Shown: piece after piece, positions 31,028-42,271 of the stretch | Layout of the letters: the number at the start of each line of letters is the position of its first letter | Position numbering within the stretch: position 1 is the stretch's first letter | Source: Carex sylvatica | Lineage: Eukaryota > Streptophyta > Magnoliopsida > Poales > Cyperaceae | Assembly (NCBI GenBank): GCA_964058845.1 | Contig: CAXKVR010000029.1 | Coordinates: 186,001 to 250,000 of the forward strand | Reading direction: 5' to 3' | DNA: 64,000 nucleotides | Translations under genes and position numbers: made by a program | Notes under the pieces: model-generated | What the model was told of the DNA's origin: nothing | Seen by the model: only the letters and a program-made list of their open reading frames with translations | Databases searched by the model: none

Positions 31028-32745
31028 TGTCCACAGTTTGTCCACAGAAAAATTGTTATTTGACTTGTGCCAATTCTATAAAATTACTAATTCAATACTG
31101 TAACTTGTATAATAAATCTTATAAAAAATGCACTTCAAATTTCTAACATTCAGTGGGACAACTTTGTGTACTTGCAACTTGCACAACTTGTCAAATTAAC
31201 TGTACTTGATGCGGAACCACTTGATGTACTTCTCTAGCTTGCAGTTAATGACAGTTTTAAAACCTTCTAGAATATTTTAAAATTGAACAACTTCTCAAAC
31301 TTTCAGTTTTTTCAAAATAATCTCAGAAATTATACAAAATTAATTTTTTGGCATCAAAATTATTTTTTAAGGAAATTTTCTTTTTCAAAATTAGAATTAA
31401 TTTTAATTTTTTTGAATAAAATTTATAATTTTTTTTATTCAATTATTAATATTTATATCTACATCTATATGCTATAAATTAAAACTACACATATTGTAAA
31501 ACATAAAAATGCAAAATATAGAACTTCAATACTATAAAATTTTTAAATGTAAACTATAAAACTATAAATCTGAAATATAAAACACTATAAAACTGAGATA
31601 AACACACTACAAAATTCAATACTATAAATTTAAATGATGTAAATAGTAAAACTAACAGATGCAAACTATAAATTATCAATACATCAAATATTCACAACCA
31701 CATTGTTAAACATTAGTAACTATTCACAAGATAAATACTGCAAAATTACAATATGAATGCTGTAAAATTAATAGAGTGAATACTGTAAAATCACAAGATC
31801 AATACTCCATATCGCCTCTCTATCATCTCTTTCCTCCTGATTTCCATAAGACGAATACTGTAAAATCACAAGATCAATACTCCATATCGCCTCTCTATCA
31901 TCTATTTCCTCCTGATTTCCATAAGACAAATACTGTAAAATTAACGGGGTAAATACTGTAAAATGACAAGATTAGTACTCCATATCGCATTGCTTTGGTC
32001 TCTTTTCTCCAGATTTGCATAAGATGAATACTGTAAAATTACAAGATGAATACTATAAAATTAACAGGGTGAATACTGTAAAATGACAAGATCAATACTC
32101 CATATTGCCTTGCTTTCATCTCTCATCCATATTGTCTCTCTCCTCAATCGATATTTAAACTAATTTGCTTTTTACCTTATGAAAAAATTGACACATCTTG
32201 TGTCCCAATTAATGAAATATAGAGACTAGATCTCTAGGTTTCTTTGTCAAAAACGATCTATATAATTTTGAATTAAAATATCAAATTCAAAATAAAAAAA
32301 TCAAATCAGACATTGAAATAATATGAGATCCGATATTACTCACACGATAGAGTTGAGCACGATGCCTAACGTGGAGAGATGAGGTCAACAGTTATCACTG
32401 CCAATCCCGAGAACTCGACGGAGAGAGAGATCGGAATTGGAGAGACGGCTGCGGCAGCAACGGAGTTGAGAGAAGAGGGAGCAGTGAGATTGGGAGGAGA
32501 GAGATCGGGAGAGGTGGGTGGGGAGGTGGGAGAGCCATTTTTATTTTTGAAGAGAGAGAGATCAGAAATTTATTTTGAAAAGAAAAGAAAGAGACAAATC
32601 AAGAAATGAGTATAAAAGATAGATCGTTAAAATTGGACAGCTTTAAAAATACACTAATTAGTGAGGACCAATAGTTAATGATAATTAAAATCAGATTATA
32701 TTAGTGTTGTGGACAAAGTGTGGACAAAGTGTGGACAAAGTGTTG
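31028..32745. mobile_element. Putative TIR element with internal minisatellite
   Basis: The left edge carries TTGTCCACAGTTTGTCCACA and the right edge three inverted copies within GTGGACAAAGTGTGGACAAA. The element splits the block continuous at 21.6 kb and 39.4 kb, supporting an insertion. Inside, 31735-32110 repeats AATACTGTAAAATCACAAGA and CTCCATATCGCCTCTCTATC. A GA-rich segment at 32379-32609 has an open frame of low-complexity composition that I do not consider a gene. The TSD was not determined. Confidence 0.4.
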
Positions 32746-34454
32746 TGAATAGAAACATTTTCACTTTAAATTAATATGGGCTTCTCTGGGCTAATATGTA
32801 AAACTAGTAAATGTTTTATGGGCCCTGATTGCCACCTATTGGGCTGCTCTTAGTGGCCCTGATTTGCTATTTGTTGGATCATTATTTCATACTCAATGTT
32901 ATTAGAATCCGGTCGGACATTGATCCGATAAAGCTTCTGATCAACGGTTTATTGGTGGGACAACTTTTTTTTTTTTTTAAATACTTATATATTTATGAGA
33001 TATAAGTAGTATTACAAATAATCATCTTTTATGGAGTGAAAATTTCTATGTACGTATTAAATAATGTGCTATAAAATTAAATTTATAAATTATTAAAATT
33101 GCAAGCAATATATTTTTTTTCAATTCCAAATTATGTATAACTTATTCTCAGAATTATTAAAATAAAACATCGTAGGAATGAATTCTTAATGGTGTTTTCT
33201 ATAACTTAACGGTGTTTTTTATTTTGTGCATTTGTTTATGTATTAATTGTTATTATATGAAGTAAACTTATTTAGATTTAAATGGAATATTAGAGTAATC
33301 GTATTAATTGCTTATATGCGAAGTTTTTTTTTTTAAAATGGAAAATCAGAGTAATCAGAGTAAAATTATTTTCTATTTTTGTGCATTTTGGACATAAGAA
33401 TTGTGGTTGTTTTTAGGGAGTACAATTTAATTTTGAAATTAGTGGGTGTTTGTCTGATTTTATAGGTTAGGATCTTCACATAAATACTGGTTTCAATTGT
33501 CCTAGGTTTCAACTGTCTGGTTAGAGAGATTTTTTAACTTTTTAACATCCCTCTGATGGATGTTAGTGACAGGAGAACATCGCAATATTTCTGGTTCTCA
33601 TGGTTTTTTGCTTGATGTTAAATTTTAAAGCTAAGATCTTAAGATTTGTTCTTTCAATTCCTTTTGATTGTGATGGAAGTAATAGATTTTATATGGGAAT
33701 CAAATTTAATTTTGTAAAGCACCAGCTTGGAGTTCAATATATAACACTAATAGATCCAGCACATCTCGGAAAAGATAGAAAAATTCAAAGACTAAGAAAG
33801 AAGAACATTGGAGAAGTCACACACCCACTGGAAATCCTTTTGTGTAGACAAAAATGAATTCAAATTCTCTGAGATATCTCAGACTTTGAGTTGATCTGTG
33901 GAAAATCCAGACCATTCAAATTCTTTCTGCACAAATCTGAAAGCATTATAATACTGACTCACTGCATTCTGAATAGATATTGAAAAAAATTGACCCAGCT
34001 TTAGATTAGCTGAAAATGTGAGATATCTCAGAGGATACGGACTCCACTGAAAACAGGGGAGATCCGAGCAATAATTGACTGTCGGCTGAATCAGTCTTAA
34101 AGTGTGCTCAATAAAAAAAAGAGTATATCTGAAAAATAAAAAATCAATGAAAATGAGTCATCAAGAAGATTGTTTATGGCAGCAATTTATGGCAATAGGT
34201 TGAGGTATGATGTGTGTCGCTGGTTGAGAATTGTTTATGATAGCAGTTTGCATAGCTACCATTTGAGTTATCATTCTCACCATTTGGTTAATCAACACAA
34301 CAATGGTGGTCAATTCTTGGGATTCGACTTTTGACATTGTTTCACCAAGTATGAATCGCTCCTTATAGCAGTATAACATAAGAAATTGAAGTTAAAGATA
34401 AGAAAGACAACAATTTCTCTAGCTTTATCATCAGGCAATCATGCTCAGATACCA
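32746..34454. other. Duplicated intergenic block and Copia leader remnant
   Basis: 32770-32860 repeats the TTAATATGGGCTTC block. GACAGGAGAACATCGCAATA near 33569 matches 24490-24510, so this is a further part of the segmental duplication. The frame at 33600-33857 is not recognised and not conserved. 34161-34379 on the minus strand may be the leader or gag start of the element whose LTR follows, but the protein is not recognisable. Confidence 0.35.
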
Positions 34455-34814
34455 TGTCAAAAATAATAATAGAATTATCAAAAATAATAATATAACAACT
34501 CAAGAATACAAGACTCTCATGAATCTCTCTAGATTATTTATTTCTTTTCTTTCTTAATTAATTTAAACAGCTGTAGCATCTTTGTTTGGTCAATACAACT
34601 TGGTATGTTTATTAAATCAATTACATGTGTTAAACATAGAATACACAATCTAATTTAGAAGGAAATCAACTATTATCTATATATGAAATAATATATATGA
34701 TGTGCATATCCATCTTCCTTTCTTCACATCTTCTTTCCTTTTTCGACTAGATATGGATCCTAGCATATCTTATTTGATTTCCAAATCTCTTAGCTGCCAA
34801 GTGTATTCTCAACA
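34455..34814 (-). repeat. LTR (5' LTR or solo) of a minus-strand LTR element
   Basis: In minus-strand sense it begins TGTTGAGAATACAC and ends TTTTTGACA, followed by TGGTATCTGAGC, one base off the Copia initiator-tRNA primer site. No partner LTR is found. Confidence 0.5.
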
Positions 34815-35398
34815 CAGTCAGAAGTTAATAATTAAATGATTTTTAAGTTACTTAAATTTGTTTTTACATAATAAATTGAGAAACAGGAACAGACCCGGAA
34901 TAATTAGTTTTATCGAATAATTAGTTGCAACTATTGTATATCTATCACAATAATTTATTTCAACAAACATAATTAAATAAGGGTCAAGTGGGGTTGCTTG
35001 ACCACTCTTTTTGTTACTGCATGCATGTAATGTAGATGACATCCGAAGATTTATTTAGGTGAATGCTCTCTGTGTGAGAGGTCGTATGTTCAAAATACGA
35101 AAGGAGCAATTATTTGTAGATATTAAGTAGTTGAGTGGCTTGATCTCCAACCTTTACTCAAAAAATATTTATTTTGGTGAATTAACAGTAGTTTTTGGCA
35201 CCAACATATATAAATATATTAAATAATTACACACTTTACAATATTAATATATGAAATGCCCTCCGTACTGGGGATTAATTTCCGCTGATCACATATATAA
35301 ATCTCGCTTTTTATTTATACAAGTACATAAATACGTTGTTGCATTCTTCTTGCTCTCAATCTTTCATGTATCCAGACATCATTTTTCTATGGCTTTGC

Positions 35399-35867
35399 TT
35401 AAGGAGGACATTTTTTATAACTACTGCAGTGTCCTCCAGTGTAAGGCTGGCCTGGGACACTTGGTTTTGGTCTTGTGAGCCCTGGATAGTTGATTGCTGA
35501 AAATGAGGAGATGACAGAGTAGATTTGCAATTGTTAATTTACTAATAATGAAAGAATTAAGGAAGATATCTCTCACACTTTATCTATTACACAAAATTTC
35601 ATCTTGCCACTTCAATAATTAGGAGCAAATTAAAAGATATACTCGTTCAAAAGTTTCATTGAATTATAAGTTAATTAAAGTCTGAATACTTCCTTAATTT
35701 AGACAAGAATTAATACACCAGGAATTAATTAAGGAAGAGAGAGATTACTTACTTTGATCCTTGCTTTCTTCCAGGGTTCGAGCAGCATCGGTACTAGGCA
35801 AGAGGAGAGAGCTAGTGAAAAATAGGAAGAGAAAACAGAGAACTGGGAGTGCTTTTGTTGTTGACAT
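35399..35867 (-). CDS. RALF-like secreted peptide gene 3 (two exons, shortened C-terminus)
   Basis: Minus-strand exons 35753-35867 and 35399-35496 join in phase 1 to give 70 residues. The donor is a strong GTAAGT that adds one codon relative to genes 1 and 2. Signal peptide MSTTKALPVLCFLFLFFTSS then LLLPSTDAA, followed by RTLEESKDQ; exon 2 gives INYPGLTRPKPSVPGQPYTG, then GHCSSYKKCPP and a TAA stop. Where genes 1 and 2 read GAAGCAAAGCC, this copy reads TAAGCAAAGCC, so the conserved EAKP tail is lost by a G-to-T-type change. The Cys pair (C-x5-C) is kept, so the mature peptide may still fold. A TATATAG lies at 35932-35937. Inverted relative to the other copies. Confidence 0.6.
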
Positions 35868-36620
35868 TTTTGTAATTTATTTTATCCTGCTTTGTTTGTG
35901 ATGCTGTTGGTACCCTTCAAGGATTCATTCCTATATAGAGACTTTTCTAGAAAATTATTACAATTAATTAAAAAAATAGATATGATCTTCCGTTTACCTG
36001 AGGTCAATGCAACTTTTCAGCACACTTGTCGTTAGTTATGGTGCATTTTCCAATTCTTGGCACTGCATAAACAAGTCAGGATATCTTGGAGTTTGATAAT
36101 GACTGTGATCTGAATTTGTCTGATTAGTTGACTGAAGACATTTCTCGCTATCAGATAGGGTGGCAACTGATTGGCCTATGTTTTTCCTCAAAAAAAGTAA
36201 ATTTCGTTGGACCACCTTTATTTTTTTTCCTTTACAATTAGATATGGTAGATTTACATACATAGTTTGGCGTCTGATTGTAAACAAAATGATACCAAGCA
36301 GTTAAGCAGATGCGGGTCAGCTGGGCCCAACCCATTAGTGCACCCGACTGAACCGAACTAATCAAATTAATTCGTTCATCTATACAGCCAATTACTTGAG
36401 TAAAGTTTCCACAATTTTTTTTTTTGTAATTTGTTTATCGAACGACAAATTTTGCATCTTATCTGGTCTTTTTTATTTTTAGTTAGTATTTTTTTTTTTC
36501 ATTTAATAGTGTCTATTATACTCTGTTGATCTTAGTCAAAATGAATGAGGTGCACTGGCAGAGCCTGGTTTGGTGTTCTGTTATTTTCCTTTAATTAATG
36601 GTTTATTCCAATCATTATCT
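35868..36620 (-). promoter_or_regulatory. Promoter and distal upstream block of RALF-like gene 3
   Basis: Contains, inverted, the module seen upstream of gene 1: TTACCTGAGGTCAATGCAAC at 35994-36013 with one W-box core retained, and CACTTGTCGTTAGTTATGGT. Further out, 36160-36480 is homologous to 63690-63930 and 36290-36430 to 28110-28290. Confidence 0.45.
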
Positions 36621-37702
36621 TAGTCAAAAGATAATGATTTTTCTTGGTGCTCCATTTACTAAAGTTGTAGGCATCATCAACCAACTTTATTGTTTGTGGA
36701 TTGCATGCTCATCTATCTATTATCATATTATTATCTTTTCAATAATTCGATGAGCTACTTTTATTATTAGCTTTATTAGACCTGAAAATTAATCAGGTAA
36801 ACTCCGTCCGAATCCATTCTGTATAAGAACATAAACAGAACCGATATACGAACATAAAATGAAGTGGATTACCATACCCATATCAGCTTTTCTTATCAAA
36901 ACCAGTGTTTTTCTTACAAATGCCTGCCTTAGACTTTAATACCCCATTGTGGGACTAACTTAAGATTCTGGACCGGAGCAAGTTTTTTTTTTTGGGCATT
37001 ACTAAAAACAAGTGTTTTTTTATTATAATATATGCATTATATTATATAAATGGATTATTTATATAACTTAATTATTCGAAAATTATTTACTTTATATCCG
37101 TATTCGTAGATTACATATTTCCAAACAAATACGTTAGATTTAATTTTAAATATTTACATCTTTTACTATCTGTGTTCGTATTTAAATGGTGGAACAAATT
37201 TGGTATCATTTGGCATTATCCACTCCACAATTAAAAAGCGCACATTAGCATTTCTCAACACAATACAAGTACATATAAAAACTGAGTGAACCATAAAAAC
37301 AATTAACACCAAAGATTTATCACTACACTTCATGATCACATTTCCCAAGTTTATTATAGTCCCTAATTTGAACTTACAAAGATAAGTCTACTTAAAATAT
37401 GCACCTACTTCTACACCCCTTTTATTTTCACAGCGGCAAATGTTTCCCTACAAAGATAACTTCATGATCACATTACCCAAGTTCATTATAGTCCCTAATT
37501 TGAACCTACAAAGATAAGTCTACCCAAAATATGCACCTATGTCTAACAAGACATGGCGTGTTCTTAGCTGTGTGTGCCCGTACATATACTCGGCACGTCG
37601 TACTTTTGCAATACACTGGTTAAGAGGTGTAAGCAGATTGGATACGGATAGATAAAAGCGAAATCATATCAATATCTATTTTAAATTAATTGCAATAATT
37701 GC
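36621..37702. other. AT-rich intergenic DNA with a short direct repeat
   Basis: No gene. GATCACATTTCCCAAGTTTA then TTATAGTCCCTAATTTGAAC (near 37334) recurs at about 37467 together with AAAGATAAGTCTACTTAAAA-type sequence. 37560-37680 matches 28790-28920, the upstream flank of RALF-like gene 2. Confidence 0.45.
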
Positions 37703-38321
37703 CTTGAAAGCAGTGTTATAAAATGCGGTTTCTATGCGGTATGCGGAAAGCCACCACATACCGCATATATGGTATACGGCCGTTTATGCGGATTTATATA
37801 TGCGGATTTTAAAATAAGAATTTATATATATTTTGAAGCATAACCTCACAACAAGAATAAGAATACACATGTTTGTAGATATAAGAATACACAACAACAA
37901 GATAATAAAAACATATATATTTTAAAATCTACTAAATCAAAAGTCTCACAACAATAATTTTATGCGGATCATATGCGGTTTATATGTGGATCATATGCGG
38001 TATATGCAGTTCATATGCGGATCATATGCGGTTCATATGCGGATCATATGCGGGATATGCAGTTCACATGCGGTTCATATGCGGATCATATGCGGTTCAC
38101 ATGCGGTTCATATGCGGATCATATGCGGATCATATGCGGTATATGGATCATATGCGGTTCATATGCGGATCATATGCGGTATGCGGTCAAAATTATGCGG
38201 CCGAATATGTGGCCGCATATGCGGAACCACATATTAGACCGCATATTAATTTTCTATGCGGTTCGGAACCGCATACGCATATGCGGCCGCATAGACCGCA
38301 TTTTGTTACACTGCTTGAAAG
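37703..38321. mobile_element. hAT-type element packed with ATATGCGG repeats, in a RALF-like promoter
   Basis: Perfect 8-bp TSD CTTGAAAG (37703-37710 and 38314-38321) flanks a 603-bp element (37711-38313). Its ends are CAGTGTTATAAAATGCGGT and, inverted, CAGTGTAACAAAATGCGGT. TSD length and CAGTG ends fit hAT. The interior (about 37965-38185) is an array of 11-bp units such as TCATATGCGGA and TCATATGCGGT in tandem, and near both ends the motif occurs inverted (CCGCATAT). All three plus-strand frames stay open through the array because the units lack stops; this is not a gene. The insertion lies just upstream of the TATATATA of RALF-like copy 4. Confidence 0.85.
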
Positions 38322-38395
38322 TGTATATATAGCAATGAATCCTTGGAGGGTACCAGCCGCATCATAAACAAAGCATGATAAAATGAATTCCAAAA

Positions 38396-38431
38396 ATGTC
38401 AAAATCAAAAGCTAAGAACAAATTTAAGTAA
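38396..38431 (+). pseudogene. RALF-like copy 4, truncated after six codons
   Basis: The promoter-proximal block (GTATATATAGCAATGAATCC, then TTGGAGGGTACCA) matches genes 1 and 2. The start reads MSKSKA, then joins sequence homologous to the 3' flank of gene 2 (AAGAACAAATTTAAGTAA; cf. about 29905-29920). A deletion has removed the remainder of the signal peptide, the intron and exon 2. The residual frame stops after 11 codons. Confidence 0.65.
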
Positions 38432-39560
38432 AAATAATTATAATGTAAAAACAAATTTTAGTAAAAAAAATCATTAAATTCCATCTCTATCCCAAAAAGA
38501 GAGAGGAACGACTTGAGTCAAGTAATCCAACAATCTTAAATCTCGCTGTGTTCATCTACAAAACAACCAAATAAACTTGTAGATGCATGGACAAAAGGAC
38601 AATTTTACTGAAACTTCACTTGGACCAGAGATCAACAGAGAAAATAACAAAAGGACGTGCTTGACATTTCGTAGAAATTTTCTAAGATGACACTGACAGA
38701 TATGGTATAAACCTTATCGTTGGACTGCAATATTATTTGTATTTTATTGGTATTTGTAGATGATCAGTACAAATATATAAAGGTATATATGAAACAAATA
38801 ATAGATGTACAACCGCAGAATAATTAATAACATAAAAATATAAAATATAAATCACAAAATTGACATTAATAAATCTGTGTACTAGTTTTGATATTCGTAA
38901 TCCTTTGTTTTAATAAAATGAACTTGACTAATTCAATGCCAAAGCTCCATCTGACAAACAGAAAACTTGCAAAACTTACAATCCGAATTTCAAACAGTAA
39001 AAATTAGTTTAAACTAACTCAATTTATGATGGAAAAACAAGCAACCAAAATTACGTATCAAATTTTAAAATATTATTAAGTTTTTTAAGTATTAGTTACT
39101 AATGAATAAGTATCAATCCTAAATTTGTGAAGTATCATTATCAATTAACAATTGCTGATCAAATTTTAAAAAAATTACAAATCATTTATTAACTTCTTAT
39201 TTGGTCCAAAATTTTAAGAAAGAAAAATACATCAAAGATACTACCAACTAACAACACAACGAAATTAACTTAACAATTTTGTATCCATAGTGTGCGTTCT
39301 TGCAGCGTGCACTCTTCAATAACCTTGAGTGGTGTTTCCTTGCCCTCAAAAATCTTCTTATTTCGTCGCATCCAAATTGACCAGCTAGGCTCTTGTAAAA
39401 AGAGGGTTTAAATTAATATGGGCTTCTCTGGGCTATAATATGAAGGTCCCTCATGGACACCTATTGAGCTGCTCTCGGTGGGCTCAATCACTAATTAGCT
39501 GTATGATTTAAAAGTGGTGTCACTGTCAATGTGGTCCCCACTGTTATGTTAATGAAAAAA
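38432..39560. repeat. Downstream duplicated block of RALF-like copy 4
   Basis: 38480-38660 repeats the orphan module, 38705-38960 is homologous to 30410-30670, and 39408-39545 to 21640-21780 (TTAATATGGGCTTCTCTGGG). This shows the whole unit, not only the gene, was duplicated. Confidence 0.5.
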
Positions 39561-40518
39561 AAAAATTACTCTTGTCTGTATCCCATAAATAAACTAAATG
39601 AAAAAAAAAAAATCTTATCCGTACTCATCTTATCAAATATAGTATGGTTGTGTAAACAAATAAAAGGTGTCATTCAATAGATATATATGAATCATGAAGA
39701 AAACAATATCATATCATTTATCTCTCTATATAAATATATATCTTACGATTTGAAGCGATTTTTCACGAAAAAACGAAGTGCTACGATCTCAAATAGGATT
39801 TGGGGGCGAAAACTGCAATTTTGACTGGGTCAAAATGCTAATTGGAGAAAAAGGGTTCTCGAATCGTGAAGGCCAATCGTCAGAAGGATATGGCCATCGT
39901 AACAAGAGAGAAGAATAAGGAAGCGCTCTTTAGTGGGGCCTATTTAGTCAGAGGGTTCAAGAGAAGATGTAGTGATTATTTTCTTCAATTGGGCTTGGGC
40001 CATTAAAGATATCTATGTATGCACTCAATAAAGAATTCCCTAAATATTTTTTTTTATCATAATATTATTACTATTAACTTTATATACCAATTTTTTCTCC
40101 GTTTTAACCCAATAAGTTGTTAGCGGTTTTCAAAAATCACAAACAAGTCCTCATAGTGTTTAACTAAACTCAATTAAGTCTAAAATCCATATCCCAAATC
40201 ACGCTGAGTACAAAACAAGCTTCCGTGAAAAATATATGAGTTCCCGATCTGATTCGTTCGATTCCGACTCATTCACCCGATTCCGTTTCACCGATCAAGT
40301 GACCGATTGAGATTCCTATTTCGATTTTTCCTTGTATGGTTTGAACCGAAAAATTGATTTAAGCTGAAATCTGGAAAATTAATTTTTTGGTGTAATTCCA
40401 CTGAAATCTAGGATAAAATTTATTACTTCCATCTCCAATACAAAAGATTTAAATTCGCTGTTATAGGAAAAGCATCACACAATCTTATGCGCAATAATAA
40501 CCATATATATATATATAG
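39561..40518. other. Intergenic DNA, nothing recognised
   Basis: No coding or RNA gene seen. Ends in an AT dinucleotide run near 40505-40518 that borders the next element. Confidence 0.35.
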
Positions 40519-40922
40519 TAAGGCTACGCTACTTCACGAATTAAACGAGATGTTTTAATTCGTGCTCATATCTCTAGTTTCGTAAGTTCAAATAGCCGAT
40601 CCAAACCGTTAGATGTTTAATCTATATTAATTAAAATGTGCTTGGAGACCAAATTTTATATTTTTTGAAATTTTTTGCTATTTATTATGATGATTTGAAA
40701 ATTGCTGTTTTTTAATGGTACATAATTTAAATAAAAACAGTGAATTTCAAACTATCTTAATAAATAGTAAAAAATTTCAAAAATTGTAAAATTTTGTCTC
40801 CAAGCACATTTTAATGTAGATTAAACATCTAACGGTTTGAATCGGCTATTTAAACTTCGAAACTAGAGATATGAATGCAAATTAAAATATTCCATTTAAT
40901 TCGCGAAGTAACGTAGCCTTAA
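40519..40922. repeat. Foldback MITE between AT runs
   Basis: The left end, TAAGGCTACGCTACTTCACG then AATTAAA, is the inverse of the right end, TTTAATTCGCGAAGTAACGT then AGCCTTA. Much of the interior is also inverted (GTGCTTGGAGACCAAATTTT against AAAATTTTGTCTCCAAGCAC), so the whole element can fold into one hairpin. Flanks are TATATA runs, giving a TA-type target but no unambiguous TSD. It shares interior blocks with the MITEs at 1336, 2039 and 53818. Confidence 0.75.
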
Positions 40923-41825
40923 TATATATATATATCAAAGTACAATTTTAGCCTTTCATTCAATCACATGTACATCTTGTTTCTGTAGACGTAGTTTCTG
41001 TAAATTCTGCTGAAGCCACAACCACATGTACATCTTGTTTGCATTGTGAGCCCGTTCAGAATCAATATAAGCTTATCAGAAGGCCCAAATACGAATTCAT
41101 AAATATGAGCTGTTTCCCATTTAACCAAACAGGCCCTCAAAGAACTTAGTCGGTGTATTTACAGTATGCCAGCATGCATCTTCTCTTGAAAGGAAATTAA
41201 ATAGCCAATTATTCACCTGCGCACCTCTCCTTTCCGAGATTGTTTTGTTGGAGGCAATACCCTAGGAAAACCAAATTTGCAATCTCCATCGTCGGTGTGC
41301 TCTCTTTAAGCTTTCTGCCTTCTCTTGATCTGGTAAGCTCTTCCCTTTCCTTTGGTGGTCAACAAGATATTCTTTAATCATTGATTGTGTAAGAGGATTT
41401 CTATATTGGAAAGGAACTGAACACCTGTAATAAAAATAAGGTTGGTCTCTACCAGTTTGTACCTGTATGCTTTTCGATAAAATATGAAAAATTGATTTTT
41501 TGGTGTAATTCCGCTGAAATCTGGAGTAAAATTGAAAATTAATTCTTTTCGTGACTGAAGCTTGCATTTCACCTAAATTTCTGAATTACACAAATAATTT
41601 GATTTGTACCAGTATCATAATTACTGGGCAAGTGCAGTCAAAATCATTTTTTATTGGCATTAGGTAGGTGTTAGCAATTTGCTTGAGTTAGGATTCTTTT
41701 CCTTTTTCCATGAAAAATGTATCTTTCTGAGAACTTAGGGCGATAACAATGGCGATTTAGTCAAAAAACAAGAAAAAAAAAAAGAGGGAAGAAAAAACAA
41801 AAAAAGAAAGAGAGTGCAGTATGGC
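40923..41825. other. Intergenic DNA, with an A-rich run at 41765-41815
   Basis: No gene recognised. AAAATTGATTTTTTGGTGTA then ATTCCGCTGAAATCTGGA near 41490 echoes 40375-40405, a minor dispersed repeat. The A-rich run could be the tail of an old retroposon. Confidence 0.3.
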
Positions 41826-42227
41826 ACTTCAACCAGGGGCGGAGCCAGAATTTTCGTCAGAGAGAGGCAAAAAATTATCGAATCGGATTTAAATAGCTTA
41901 TCGGATTTAAGTCCATTAATTAATTAGGTATTCGATAAAAACAATACTTTGACTTACATTTTCTAATGTTCTGACTTGTAATTTCTAATGTTTAACTTAA
42001 AATTCTAATTACCAATGATAATTCAAGAAATTTATTTTGATTTTAACACTAAATTTAATCCGAATTGCAAATTAAACAGTCAGAGGAGCCAAAAAAATCA
42101 CCACTAAAACTCAAAATCCAGAGAGGGCCAACGTCGATCGGTATCGATAAATCACCGCTAAAACTCAAAATCCAGGGGGGGGCGGCTGCCCCCCCTGGTC
42201 TATGCTAGGTCCGCCCCTGACTTCAAC
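41826..42227. mobile_element. hAT-type MITE with perfect 8-bp TSD
   Basis: A 386-bp element (41834-42219) starts CAGGGGCGGAGCCAG and ends CTAGGTCCGCCCCTG, near-perfect inverted repeats. It is flanked by ACTTCAAC at 41826-41833 and 42220-42227. Near its right end a block with CACTAAAACTCAAAATCCAG / CGCTAAAACTCAAAATCCAG is duplicated (about 42100 and 42155). No coding capacity. Confidence 0.88.
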
Positions 42228-42271
42228 AAGCCCGCCAGCTCGAACTCATCAAAGCTCATTATGGTTCTCTC

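Noticed and set aside
32379..32609. 76-codon Glu/Gly/Arg-rich frame
   Set aside because: Derived from a GA-rich repeat within a putative transposon; composition alone explains it.
33600..33857. 85-codon frame MVFCLMLNFKAKILRFVLSI
   Set aside because: No recognisable similarity, no matching frame at the duplicated location near 24.5 kb, and AT-rich composition.
37962..38367. Three overlapping open frames (91-127 codons) rich in MRIICG/HMRFICG repeats
   Set aside because: All three frames of one strand stay open only because the 11-bp repeat lacks stops; they are translations of a tandem array inside a hAT element.
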